Source of the DNA: Hygrocybe punicea
Lineage: Eukaryota > Basidiomycota > Agaricomycetes > Agaricales > Hygrophoraceae
Assembly (NCBI GenBank): GCA_963556145.1
Contig: OY744463.1
Span: 5,022,001-5,086,000 of the forward strand
Length of the DNA: 64,000 nucleotides
Reading direction: 5' to 3'
Part shown: piece by piece, positions 21,340-31,274 of the stretch
Position numbering within the stretch: position 1 is the stretch's first letter
Layout of the letters: every line of letters begins with the position of its first letter
The notes under the pieces: generated by a model
Databases searched by the model: none
Told to the model about the DNA's origin: nothing
The model's input: only the letters and a program-made list of their open reading frames with translations
Translations under genes and position numbers: made by a program

Positions 21340-21985
21340 TATGACGTTCCACGTGCACTTTTATTATTTGCGCGATAGAGGCTGCGCGATCGCGCGAATT
21401 GGAACCGCGCGGTTTCACAAGGTACACAGACTTTCTTTTTTTGGCATTTCTGTGCGTCTGTGGGGCCATTTGGGGAGAATAATACATTTAATTTATTTCT
21501 ACCTGTATACTGAGAGTGTTTTAGTCAACTATTAGCTATATTCCAGCAAGCTTTGTGCAATACGAAGCAGACTCTAACTCCGAGCGAGAAATCAACAAGC
21601 TGCCTGTTTTGGTTGCAACAATCATGTGATATCAAATTTGATATGAGTTGTCATCATGATGGCCTGGCCAATGATCGGATCGTGCAATCAAATCTCTACA
21701 TCACGAAGCTTGCCCAAAATAGGAAATCCAAAATTAGCGGTCATGCTCACCGAGGCTGCTTTGTGCCCACAAAGCTTGCTGAAATATAGCTAATAGTTGA
21801 CTAAAACACTCTAAGTATACAGGTAGAAATAAATTAAATGTACTATTCACCCCAAATGGCCCCACAGACGCACAGCAATGCCAAAAAAACAAAGTCCGTG
21901 TACTTTGTGAAACCGCGCAGTTCCAATTCGCGCGATCGCGCAGCCTCTATCGCGCAAATAATAAAAGTGCACGTGGAGCGTCATA
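21340..21985. mobile_element. Fold-back (MULE-like) MITE with 216-bp arms
   Basis: Arms at about 21342-21557 and 21768-21983 are inverted copies with a few differences, around a 210-bp unique centre. Ends read TATGACG and CGTCATA. TTTTCG occurs on both sides (21334-21339 and 21986-21991), and using it as a target duplication restores the reading frame of the host gene. Long arms and a duplication longer than TA suggest a Mutator-like relative, but no transposase is present. If TA is taken as the duplication, the host frame is not restored. Confidence 0.8.
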
Positions 21986-23648
21986 TTTTCGCCACTGCTG
22001 AAAGTGAGTCTTTACGCGATTATGGCTCATCTCAAGAATTTTTTTCTAGAATAACGAACATCTCCGAGGGGCTCTGATGGTTGGCATTATGCGGGTCGCC
22101 AAAGCAGGGTGGTTATCTGGACTCAACAATCTCAATGTCGCCAATTTCTTCCTGTTGTTTCCTTCTATCTGAATGATGCATATAGGTATATATGTTGGGC
22201 CAACCAGGCAAATATTCAATGGCCTGTATGTTTACGAAGGAGGAAATAAGGCTGTTATACGAAGAACAACAGAAAAAACTCGTCAGTCTTGGATCGGTAT
22301 GTGGTAGCTTTATGAGTTAGCGTATTAAAGACTCACCCAGTACTTGCCTTACAGAAGATCTCCTTCACCTACATAAATGGTTTAACGGGTATAATTCGGG
22401 GGAAGGCGTAGAGCTTTATAGTCCCTGGTCCATTGCCCGGGCACTTGGAGAAAATATGTTAGGTTGTTATTGGATTGAGTCAGGTAAACCTACACTTTTG
22501 TTTGTTTTGCCTCACACTTCCTAAATACCATTCCATAGGCTACGATCAAGTCATTATAACACAAATCCAACACATGCTCAAATTTGACGACCAGTTTCGT
22601 AAACAATTTGAGGGACTTCTTATGAATAAGCCCCTGATACTTGAACTTGATAAATTAATGACATATGCTTCGTTCGTTGCATTTCTCGCCCTCTTAAAAG
22701 GTGAGTGTTAAACGTCAGGTCAGGGTCACCAAAATGTCGAGGAGACAGTTATGGACCTTGCTTTATTCGGCTGGGTACTTGACAATGCGGAAGGTGATGC
22801 ATATATTGACGTTTCGAAGACCTCACTCACCCTTTTTAACCAGGTCGAAACCGAGCGTCTACATGATCTTGCGGAAACTGACACGGAAACTGACGATACC
22901 GATAGCGTCAGCTCCGAAGATGACGGAGATACCCGGACCAATAATGGCAAGGACGCTGACATAACCAAGGCCAAGAATGGCAGCGAGCACCGCGACGACG
23001 ACGAACACAGCGAACACAGCGAACACAGCGATGGCGACGACAGGTTAAATGGTGACCTCAAGGATCGTATCAGCGCCCAGATACCCAACCATGAGATTCG
23101 GACCCTATTCCGCCAGTGGCTTCTCAAACACTTCACGGACGACGTGAATCACTCAAGCAACATGAAGACGAATTCTAGCCGCATATTTCAGGATATGGTA
23201 TCCAGCTCCATGGCCTCGTTCACGAAAGGATTCTCAAAGCTGGTGTGGCAACGTATGCCAACTCAGTTTCTGGGCTGCCAAGAGTTCGTGTACCAGGCAT
23301 ACGTATGTGCATTCATCACAGCCACCAGTCAAATTGCCTCCTCCGATCAGGAAGATTGGGAGGTCGATGTTGAGCGTTGCGCTGGCATCGGCCGCCTCGA
23401 TTTGATCCTGTGTCGCGGTGAGGAAGCGGTTATTCAAGAGCACAAACAGATGGCGATCTCCGTTAAGGATAAAAGGGATGGTTATGGTAACGCACAACAC
23501 GAGCGACTCAGTAAGGCGGCTGTTAAGGGATTGAGGCAGATCGAGGTCAAAGGGTATCGTGCACGACTGCCGGATGAAGTCACCAAACTTCGCGAGTTCG
23601 GAATTGCGTTTCTTGGCCCGTATTGTGCAATCGTAGGTCATTCGCTTA

Positions 23649-24440
23649 CAGCAGTTTTCATAAACATGTGGAAAAGTTGAAAAAAGATTTGAGGTGTAAA
23701 AATTTTGGACTTGGTGAAATTTCTCTTGTATCTCATGGAATACTGCATGGATTAAGATGGTTATAGAGGGAAAGTTGTACTATTTATTAAGGGCTTTCTA
23801 CTCCTGTAATTACATTTGGACAATATTTAGTGTATGGTCAGTTGTAGATAAAATAACAGGGAAACCAGGATTTTTTGAGACCCAAAATGATATTGTCAAA
23901 TTATGGCATCAAATGAGCTCCTATGAAGAAGATTGCAGGGAGAAAATTGTTCATTTTTTCAAGGGCTAGAAGTACATATACTGTGTTTTTCTTGATTTTT
24001 GTGTTTTGAGCCAATATTTATAATTCTTGCAGTATTTTAATCCCAATGCAATCAAAAATAGTACTGATGTAATATTGGCTCAAAACACAAAAATCAAGAA
24101 AAACACGGTATATGTACTTCTAGCCCTTGAAAAAATGAACAATTTTCTCCCTACAATCTTCTTCATAGGAGCTCATTTGATGCCATAATTTGACAATATC
24201 ATTTTGGGTCTCAAAAAATCCTGGTTTCCCTGTTATTTTATCTACAACTGACCATCCACTAAATATTGTCCAAATGTAATTACAGGAGTAGAAAGCCCTT
24301 AATAAATAGTACAACTTTCCCTCTATAACCATCTTAATCCATGCAGTATTCCATGAGATACAAGAGAAATTTCACCAAGTCCAAAATTTTTACACCTCAA
24401 ATCTTTTTTCAACTTTTCCACATGTTTATGAAAACTGCTG
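23649..24440. mobile_element. TA-flanked inverted-repeat element with 370-bp arms
   Basis: Arms 23649-24018 and 24071-24440 are inverted and almost identical, around a 52-bp centre. The ends are CAGCAG and CTGCTG, flanked by TA (23647-23648 and 24441-24442), as in Tc1/mariner-type elements. Deleting the element and one TA restores the C-terminal frame of the AAA-ATPase/PD-(D/E)XK gene. Mirror 70-codon frames in the two arms are by-products of the symmetry. Confidence 0.85.
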
Positions 24441-24537
24441 TAAGTGGGAACCTAGTGGGCAGTGGAAAATTGAAAAGGAATACGCTGCCGACAGGAACGA
24501 GAGGCACCGTGACAAGTTGTATACTGTGTGTGCTTGA

Positions 24538-24970
24538 GACTATATATAGTATTGTTGTCATAAGGTCATACGCAGGGAAATGGAAATCCGAGTCCCTGCG
24601 TATGTCGTTGTTGCCCTCTTAACCCATACCTCTTGATGCCAATGTTGGCTTGGTCCTAGGTTGTTTTGGTACATTTGTCGTCTTGTAGAAGCATGGTGGT
24701 TGACTGCGGAACGGTCGCTGGTGGTGGTGAAAATAAGATACCGAGGATAACCGTCCAGGAAGATGGGGTTCCGAGTCTCTTGTGATACTAGGGCCTCTTG
24801 GGTTCCGAAGGCTTTGATATTGAGCTGCATGTGGCGACCGACGTGCGGGTTCGCACCGTGCGAGTATGACGCTCGGTCAGAGTGACGTCATAAACAATCT
24901 ACTTGTAATAAAAGGCTCGGATTTGCTTCCAAGTCGCAACTCACCTTTGAACCCGACAACAACCGCAGTA
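24538..24970. other. Intergenic region upstream of the small mitochondrial gene
   Basis: 433 bp without a recognisable gene. It holds a hairpin (24567-24604) and a stretch near 24617-24636 sharing 20 bp with the left end of the DDE transposon at about 60495. The 3' part should contain the promoter of the gene at 24971. Confidence 0.5.
24567..24604. repeat. Perfect 12-bp stem inverted repeat
   Basis: CATACGCAGGGA at 24567-24578 pairs with TCCCTGCGTATG at 24593-24604 around a 14-nt loop, just after the broken AAA-ATPase gene. It may be a 3'-end structure or a transposon trace; nothing else supports a function. Confidence 0.6.
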
Positions 24971-25434
24971 ATGTTCCGCACAGCAATAATAATCTCAACC
25001 ACGGTACGCACACCCGCTCGCCTGATCCACTCGACTCCGGCGGCACAAAAAACGGTCATGGAAAAGGTATCAGAGGCCGCTGATACAGTGAGTATTCGCA
25101 GTTACAAGTAATGATGATCCCGGTTCGCACTGCACATCTTGCGCATCCTAGGTGAACAAGAAGGTCGGACAGGGTCTGGCGTCGGCGATCGAGACTGGCG
25201 AGAAAGCGACCGAGTCTGTGAAAGAGACACTAGGTGCGTGCATATATGGGGCGGCACGGCGAGGCTCAGGCGTAGTGTTGTTCGATTGTAGGCTCGGTGA
25301 GTGAAAAGACGAAGAAAAAGGTGGACGAGACGTCCCACGTTGTTGGCCAGGTGTGTCCCCCCACTCCAGCATGCGAGTCGTTCTGACTGCACGTTCAGGC
25401 CAAAGAGGACCTGGCGAAACAGATGAAGAAGTAG
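24971..25434 (+). CDS. Small LEA-like, probably mitochondrial protein
   Basis: Exons 24971-25087, 25152-25233, 25292-25350 and 25399-25434 join in frame to 97 residues. The N-terminus (MFRTAIIISTTVRTPARLIHS) is rich in Arg, Ser and Thr with no acidic residue, typical of a mitochondrial targeting peptide. The rest is a series of 11-mer-like amphipathic segments with Lys, Glu, Thr, Ala and Val (KVSEAADTV, KATESVKET, KKVDETS) and almost no aromatic residues, as in late-embryogenesis-abundant-like proteins. Such proteins are often linked to desiccation or stress protection. I infer the class only from composition. Confidence 0.75.
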
Positions 25435-25621
25435 TCGTATAGCCCGACTGGCTGTGTGTAGCGTTGTTGGAGCAGAGTCACTATAGCAATCGTAAACACT
25501 TCGGTTCCGACAAGCCTTATAATTTGAGCCAGTGTTACCAGTACTCAGAGCCCAACCATCAACCACACACACAAACCATCAACGAAGGCAGTACTACTCC
25601 CCTTCAATCTTATAAACTTGC

Positions 25622-27173
25622 ATGAAAGCGTATGTCTGTGACCTTCATTCCTGCATGCTAGCCCTACAACCCCCCCTATCTATCCAGGGAAGAAGAAACT
25701 CCCCAGAATGCCACCTTGAACGACATCGAGATCGAGTCCAATTGGGACCAGATCGTTGATAGGTGTGTCCACTCCCTTTACCCATCACACACATCCTCAC
25801 CGTCTCCAGTTTCGACAACATGCAGTTGAAGCCAGAGCTTCTCCATGGTATATACGCCTATGGGTCAGTCCCAACAACCCCCTATCTCTCTCGCTCTGTT
25901 CATTCTTTTAGGTTCGAGCGGCCTTCTGCTATCCAACAACGAGCCATAGTTCCCGTCGTAAAGGGACACGACGTAATCGCTCAAGCCCAGTCTGGCACAG
26001 GAAAGACCGCTACATTCGCAGTGTCCATCCTCCAGAAGCTCGACCTCTCCCTCAAGGGAACTCAGGCAGTCATCCTCGCCCCAACCCGCGAGCTTGCCCT
26101 CCAGATCCATAAGGTCGTCGTCGCCCTAGGCGACTATATGGGCATCACATCCCTCGCCTGCGTCGGCGGCACAAGTGTCCGCGAGGACATTGCCAAGCTG
26201 CGCGAGGGTACCCAGATCGTCGTCGGTACTCCCGGCCGTGTCTTCGACATGGTCAAGCGCGGCGCTCTGCGTACCGACGTTATCCGCGTCTTGTGCCTCG
26301 ACGAGGCAGACGAGATGCTTTCAAAGGGGTTCAAGGACCAAATCTACGAGGTTTTCCAGCTCCTCCCAGCCGACACCCAGGTCACCCTCTTCTCCGCCAC
26401 AATGCCCGCCGACGTGCTCGAGCTGTCCAAAAAGTTCATGCGTGACCCCATCAGGATCCTCGTCAAGAAGGACGAGCTCACCCTCGAGGGGATCAAACAG
26501 TTCTACATTGCCGTCGAAAGGGAAGAGTGGAAGCTGGACACCCTCTGCGACCTCTACGAAACCATCACCATCACGCAGGCCGTCATCTTCTGCAACACCA
26601 GGAGGAAAGTAGACGCCTTGACAAATGACATGCACAAGCGCGAGTTCACCGTCTCCGCTATGGTGAGTCATTTAACTGGACACGATACTACTACTTTTGC
26701 ATGCCGCTGGTTACTGACCTAACGTATCCCTCATCCCAGCACGGTGACATGGAGCAGGCGCAGCGCGAGCTCATCATGAAGGAGTTCCGCACCGGTTCCA
26801 CGCGAGTGCTCATCACGACCGACCTCCTTGCGCGCGGTATCGACGTGCAGCAGGTCTCCCTCGTCATCAACTATGACCTCCCAACCAACAGGGAGAGCTA
26901 CATCCACCGTATCGGACGTGGCGGACGCTTCGGCCGTAAGGGCGTCGCGATCAATTTTGTGACGACCGGCGATGTCAGGATGATGAGGGACATTGAGCGT
27001 GAGTCATTATTTCGACGGAACTTTGTCCACTAAAGCACCTACGCTCGATTAGAATTCTATAACACTCAGATCGATGAGATGCCTCTCAATGTCGCGTGAG
27101 TATCCATTCGTCCTCTCCTCGTTGTTCGATGGCAACTCGGTATTGATACTGCTTGTCTAGTGATCTTATTTAG
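25622..27173 (+). CDS. TIF1: Translation initiation factor eIF4A (DEAD-box RNA helicase)
   Basis: eIF4A unwinds 5' UTR structure as part of eIF4F in the cytoplasm. Seven exons join in frame: 25622-25629, 25688-25762, 25810-25863, 25912-26662, 26740-26998, 27053-27095, 27161-27173, giving 400 residues, the length of eIF4A. All DEAD-box motifs are visible: the Q motif (PSAIQQ), [30 protein letters not shown] and HRIGRGGR. The sequence around [14 protein letters not shown] and the ending [11 protein letters not shown] match eIF4A rather than Fal1 or Dhh1. The first coding exon has only 8 nt and the last 13 nt, which makes automatic prediction of both ends error-prone. Confidence 0.93.
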
Positions 27174-27333
27174 ATCTTGACGATGAATCATTGCTTTTGT
27201 CTAAGTGCTGAAACGATTTTCCTGTTATATACAAGTTTTGTGCAAAGCAATAAACCAGGGCCGTTGAGAGAGTCCACCAAATAATCAGAAGAGAATCGGA
27301 TATACCCGTAAAAATAATTTATCCTTGTCTATC

Positions 27334-28615
27334 ATGATCCTACCAAAATTCCGAACCAACCACATCCACCATGCAACACCGCGCTCCCTAGTTTCTCTTC
27401 TCTTTCCTCCAACCTCGAAAATTCTGCATCCAACACTGCTCCTACCCCGGAAAGGTCATACTAGCGACGCAGGAGAACGAGTCGGAACTACCGTGACCAC
27501 CAGCACTACGGACTACGAGGCAAAATATGCAGAAAAGCTACGCCGGCATGCACAAGAGTGAGAGGTGTCTCAAGCCGCTCTTATTCCCCCCCGAGTGAAT
27601 CTTGGTGTGTTTAGGAAGGGGCTGAGTGTCAGTGAACTGAGAGCGAGGGCCCGCGAGGCGGCGGCAAGACGGAAAGAACCTGCTGGACCACCTTTGACGA
27701 CACCCATCGTGCAGCCTTCCCGGACCACACCCATAACCCACAATCTCGCCTCCACAGAAAAAACAACCCGGCCGAACGTCCGCAAAGACAGCTCCCCAGT
27801 CCGCGTACGTACCACCCCACGTAACCCATAGTTTACCCTTCACCCACCTGCCCACCCCGCAGCCCCTCTCATCTATCCTTAACCTCCCTCGTGTCCTCGC
27901 AGAGCCGCACACCCCTGCACAGATCTCCGCGCTCTGGACGGCATACCACACTGCGCGTGCAGGCGGGACGGGGCGTGGGTACGTCTGCGCCAGCGTGCCA
28001 GTCGACGCGTACGAGAAGATGGCGCGCGTTGCTGGGCGGTATCCTTCGTTCGTCTTCCCGATATCGCGGTCTAGGGGTGCATCTGCAGAGGAAGGTGGGA
28101 CGGCATGCGAGTTTTATTTCTTGCAGTGGGGTTTCCACGGCGCGCCGCCGCCCGTACTCCTTCCTCCACAGTTAGCGTCAGACAACGCATCAGCTTCGGC
28201 AGCACGCACCGGTCGTGATGCTCCAGTGTCGAATGAAGAGATCAACCCGCCGACGTCGACGGTGTTGCTCACTCCGCTGCACGAGTACAAATTACGCGCT
28301 GCATTTGCAACGCCGCACCTTGTGCTAACGCACTACACAGACTTTGCGCGCACGCACGGGATTGTGCTCCTCCGTGGAGAGGTCACACCTGCGAGCTCGA
28401 CGTCGGGAGGTGGAGGAGCGGAGGGGCCACATGGACGGTTCTTGATGGGACAGGACGATGCCCACCTGTTGACGATGGGCGTACAAAGGTTTTATCTGTG
28501 GGGGCAGGGAAAAGAGGCTGGGAACGAGGAGGAGAGGTTGTTAAAGATGTTTCACGAGAACCCGGAGCAATTTAATTGGGAAGAGTTGTTGAAGTATGTA
28601 AATCTAGTTCCATGA
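27334..28615 (+). CDS. ATP11: Mitochondrial F1-ATPase assembly factor ATP11
   Basis: ATP11 is a matrix chaperone that binds free F1 beta subunits during ATP synthase assembly. Exons 27334-27557, 27615-27804 and 27863-28615 join in frame to 388 residues. The N-terminus is rich in Arg, His and Ser, fitting a targeting peptide. A charged helix (KGLSVSELRARAREAA) precedes the conserved C-terminal domain, which includes FYFLQW, LTPLHEYKLR, ATPHLVLTHYTDFA and GIVLLRGEV. These patterns are typical of the family. It lies 160 bp downstream of eIF4A on the same strand. Confidence 0.9.
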
Positions 28616-28682
28616 TGCAGACAACAGTGTTACTTGGTCATAGTTTTTTTTGTTTTTGTTTTCGTTTTTCCAGCTGAAATTG

Positions 28683-29407
28683 CTACGGATTGGAAACGAG
28701 TGGTGATTTTTGGATCCAGTTGTTCTCCTTCAACTCCACCATAACAAACGCAGCAAAAGCTGCTCTCGACAGCAGCACCTTTGTCTGACCATCCCCCACA
28801 TATCCCGCCACGAACTCCTTATTTTCCTTGTCTGTCAGCACTGGGACTCTTACGATCGTCCAGTCCAAATTCTCGCCCTCGCTCCGGATGACTTCGCCGA
28901 TTGCCACGACATCCTTGTACGCCGTACGTGCAAAGAGCGCGACACCATGTACGAGGACCCAGAACTGATAGCTAAACTTGTCGTTGGGGTCCTTGATACT
29001 GGTAGTGCCGAGGGAAATGAGACGTCTGACGCCGTGCCTGTGCATGACCTTGATGAGGAGTTTGTACGCCTCAGCGAGAGGGGTTCCGCTGGGATGGAAT
29101 GGGCCAGATCTGACGGCGGGCCCGATAGTGGAGATGACGGCGTCGACGCCCTCCATTGCCTTGGAGAGGCCGTCAACGTCAGTGAGCTGGCCGGAGATCA
29201 CCACGACGTCTCGGTGTGTGGCGATGTCATCTGGGAGTTTCTCTGGGGACCGAACGTAGAGGACGAGCACGCTGGGCTGCAAGACCGAAAGGGCTTCGCG
29301 GGTAAGCAGAATACCTTTGGAAATGTGATCAATTTGCGCGGGAAAGCGAAGGAAGAAAAAAAGATTGGACCTGCAGCACCGGTCGCACCAAGAATGAGCA
29401 GACGCAT
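28683..29407 (-). CDS. NAD(P)-binding NmrA-like short protein
   Basis: Two exons, 29407-29371 and 29314-28683, give 222 residues. The N-terminus MRLLILGATGAAG contains the dinucleotide-binding GxxGxxG motif of an atypical short-chain dehydrogenase (Rossmann) fold. Later come DVVVISGQLTD, VDAVISTIG and RRLISLGTTSI, matching the NAD(P)H-binding domain of NmrA/TMR-like proteins. The usual YxxxK catalytic pair is not obvious, so it may be a redox sensor or an extended-SDR reductase. Substrate unknown. Confidence 0.8.
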
Positions 29408-29709
29408 CTACTACAGTAATTACAAAAGTTGGGGAGTAATGAGGGGGAGGGGGTGGTTGTGGTTTAAGGTTATCAAGGCAATCAAGTTTTTTAACTTCTG
29501 TCCAACTGCCTCGCAGTGCTTGACATTATATTGTACAGCTCAAATATCACTCAGGTCAGGCTGTCGGAAATGTGACAATGTGTGTAAGCTCTAGCATGAA
29601 AATCATTGTAAAAGGTTCAATGAGGGTTTATGGCAGGACTTCGAGTTAACATTCGAAACCTTGTGCGTGAACATTCGTCTACACCCGCTGGTTGAGAAAG
29701 TAAAGTTCA

Positions 29710-30471
29710 TCATGACGGTGCTTTGGGCCAGTCGCCTGAGCGTTTTGCGTCGTCCTCCAGTTCTAGAATAGCCTCTGAGACAGCCCCTCCGTCCCCCACA
29801 TCCATCTCGACCATATCTCGCTCGAAAACGCGACCAAAGGCGTCAACCAATGCTGGAATCGTATCACCGACTTGGATCGTTTTGCCAGCAGCCACCTCCA
29901 CACACCCAGCCTTGACATCGTTCAGTCCGCAAGCAACGACTTGATCAAACCACGGCAAAGGCTCCCGGGTGATGTTCAAAGCAAACCCGTGCGTCGTGAG
30001 TCGATGCCGCACTTGCACGCCAATGCTCCCTATCTTGGTCGCAGGGTCCAAAAACACACCGGTGTGCTCGGACGGTACATGGGTTAACCTGTGCGCCACA
30101 TGCAGATACTGTTCCAGCATGTGTTGCAGGCGGCAAATGTATTCCCGGATGCTCATGACAGGACCGCGCGAGAGGTCGATGAGGGGGTATCCAACGACTT
30201 GGCCAGGGCCGTGGTATGTTAGCTGCCCTCCGCGTGCGGTTGTGACGAAATCGGCGCCGATGCCGGTGAGGCGCACCCGGTCACTCTGGACGGATGGTTC
30301 AGTTTGACGGCGGCCAGCGGTGAAAACTGGACGGTGTTGAAGGAGGAGAAGGATGTCTTGATGGGTAGAGGTCCGACGGTGCAGTAGTTGGAGCTCGTGC
30401 AGTTTTTCTTGAAGGGCGAGGGTACGAACATACGGTAATGGAAGGTGAAAGTAGTGGTAAAGGATTGACAT
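29710..30471 (-). CDS. LIP2: Octanoyl-[acyl-carrier protein] transferase (lipoate synthesis)
   Basis: Single-exon gene of 253 residues. The enzyme moves octanoate from ACP to lipoyl domains of mitochondrial dehydrogenase complexes. The LipB signatures are present: RGGQLTYHGPGQVVGYPLIDL near residue 80-100, KIGSIGV with the catalytic lysine near 147, THGFALNI, and the catalytic cysteine in VACGL near 180. Length and motif order match bacterial LipB and fungal Lip2. No clear targeting peptide is seen before the domain, so an upstream exon is possible. Confidence 0.9.
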   Translation of the reverse strand: MSILYHYFHLPLPYVRTLALQEKLHELQLLHRRTSTHQDILLLLQHRPVFTAGRRQTEPSVQSDRVRLTGIGADFVTTARGGQLTYHGPGQVVGYPLIDLSRGPVMSIREYICRLQHMLEQYLHVAHRLTHVPSEHTGVFLDPATKIGSIGVQVRHRLTTHGFALNITREPLPWFDQVVACGLNDVKAGCVEVAAGKTIQVGDTIPALVDAFGRVFERDMVEMDVGDGGAVSEAILELEDDAKRSGDWPKAPS

Positions 30472-31274
30472 GGGCCCGAGCCGTACACGTGCGGCTTATT
30501 TCTGTTTATTACGCTGACCAGTCCAATTTCTGTCAGAATAGCCATAGCGCTAGAGGTATATGATCCAAGTTCCACAGCTACAGCGACACACCCTCAATAC
30601 TCCCAATAAAACTGAAAACACCGATATTTTTAATGCACATTGCACATCATGCAGCTTGTCCGACTGCTTCATTGACACTGCAACTCGATGTCACCCAAGC
30701 CATATTCTCGTCTTCCAGCATCTCAGCTTCCATCTACACCCCTCCCAGTGATCAATATTCTCCCCACAACGAGAGTGTGACTGCTCACCCCATATATATT
30801 CTCTCCATGAAAGTCTCTAGCTGGGTCTTCCAAAGAGGTGTAGCTCTTTGACTTTGCCTTGTGCTGGCCATGAGTCTGGAGAAACATGTGTGGACACGCA
30901 GGGACAGACCAATGCCATGCAACGAGAAAATGCTTCCTTGACTGAGCGTCTGCTGCTCGACATTCTAACGGCCTTCTCGTTGGAAGCGTTCTCGGGGCTC
31001 GTCTGGAAACAGAAGTGAGATGAACAGTATTTTCCATCAACATATGCCTACCATGTGCACCACGTTCCCGGGGTGATGGTCGCAAGGAAATGTGGTGTGT
31101 CCACACCAGGCATTTATAATAAATTTGAGTAGTCTGAAACTGTTTCAACCTGTGTCACTTCAATTTCCAGTTTGAGTCTCCCAAATCTCCGCTACAACAA
31201 CGATCGCGATCGTGGACCGATAAATCATAGCAATTCTTATCATTATTTACATGGTTAAGATTCATCCTGTAAAA
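30472..31274. other. Intergenic region, no supported gene
   Basis: About 800 bp between the LIP2 start and the PCYOX stop. Short open frames on both strands (for example 30633-30851 and 30723-31148) have no recognisable domain or splice continuity. It should contain the LIP2 promoter and the prenylcysteine oxidase 3' UTR. Confidence 0.5.

Larger units (their letters stand above)
5963..24537 (+). pseudogene. AAA-ATPase-like / PD-(D/E)XK gene broken by three insertions
   Basis: Pieces of one gene lie at 5963-6663, 21159-21339, 21986-23648 and 24441-24537. Together they show the layout of fungal AAA-ATPase-like proteins with a C-terminal DUF1703 PD-(D/E)XK nuclease domain: a P-loop (RPRRSGKTTLL) near residue 50, a Walker B strand (VIVLVDEYNTP), a conserved GWLSGLNN loop, a WFNGY motif, and a nuclease core with GRLDLI followed by VIQEHK. 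The interruptions are a probable LTR at 6664-21153, a fold-back element at 21340-21985 and a TA-flanked element at 23649-24440. For the last two, removing the insert and one target copy restores the reading frame exactly (FS-PLLK and GHSL-KWEPSG). There is also an in-frame TAA at the exon end near 22709 and some unclear splice sites, so the gene is dead. The function of the family is not firmly known to me. Confidence 0.8.
21159..24537 (+). pseudogene. AAA-ATPase-like gene, Walker B to nuclease C-terminus
   Basis: Coding resumes after the LTR insertion with the Walker B strand (about 21196-21221) and stops at an intron donor at 21264. A short exon from 21310 is cut by the fold-back element and continues at 21986. 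Further exons follow across 22050-22700, and a long open stretch runs 22751-23648 with an acidic linker (about 22870-23040) and then the PD-(D/E)XK core. The true C-terminus lies beyond the third insertion and ends at TGA 24535-24537. Gene finders would probably call 22751-23680 as a separate protein whose last residues are element sequence. Confidence 0.75.

Noticed and set aside
23757..24332. Two 70-codon open frames, one on each strand, with almost the same protein
   Set aside because: They are mirror images produced by the inverted arms of the TA-flanked element, with no domain or start context of a gene.
24838..24866. GGTTCG-containing hairpin resembling a tRNA T-arm
   Set aside because: No acceptor stem, D-arm or anticodon arm could be folded around it.
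30633..31148. Short frames between LIP2 and PCYOX
   Set aside because: No recognisable family and no splice-consistent extension.
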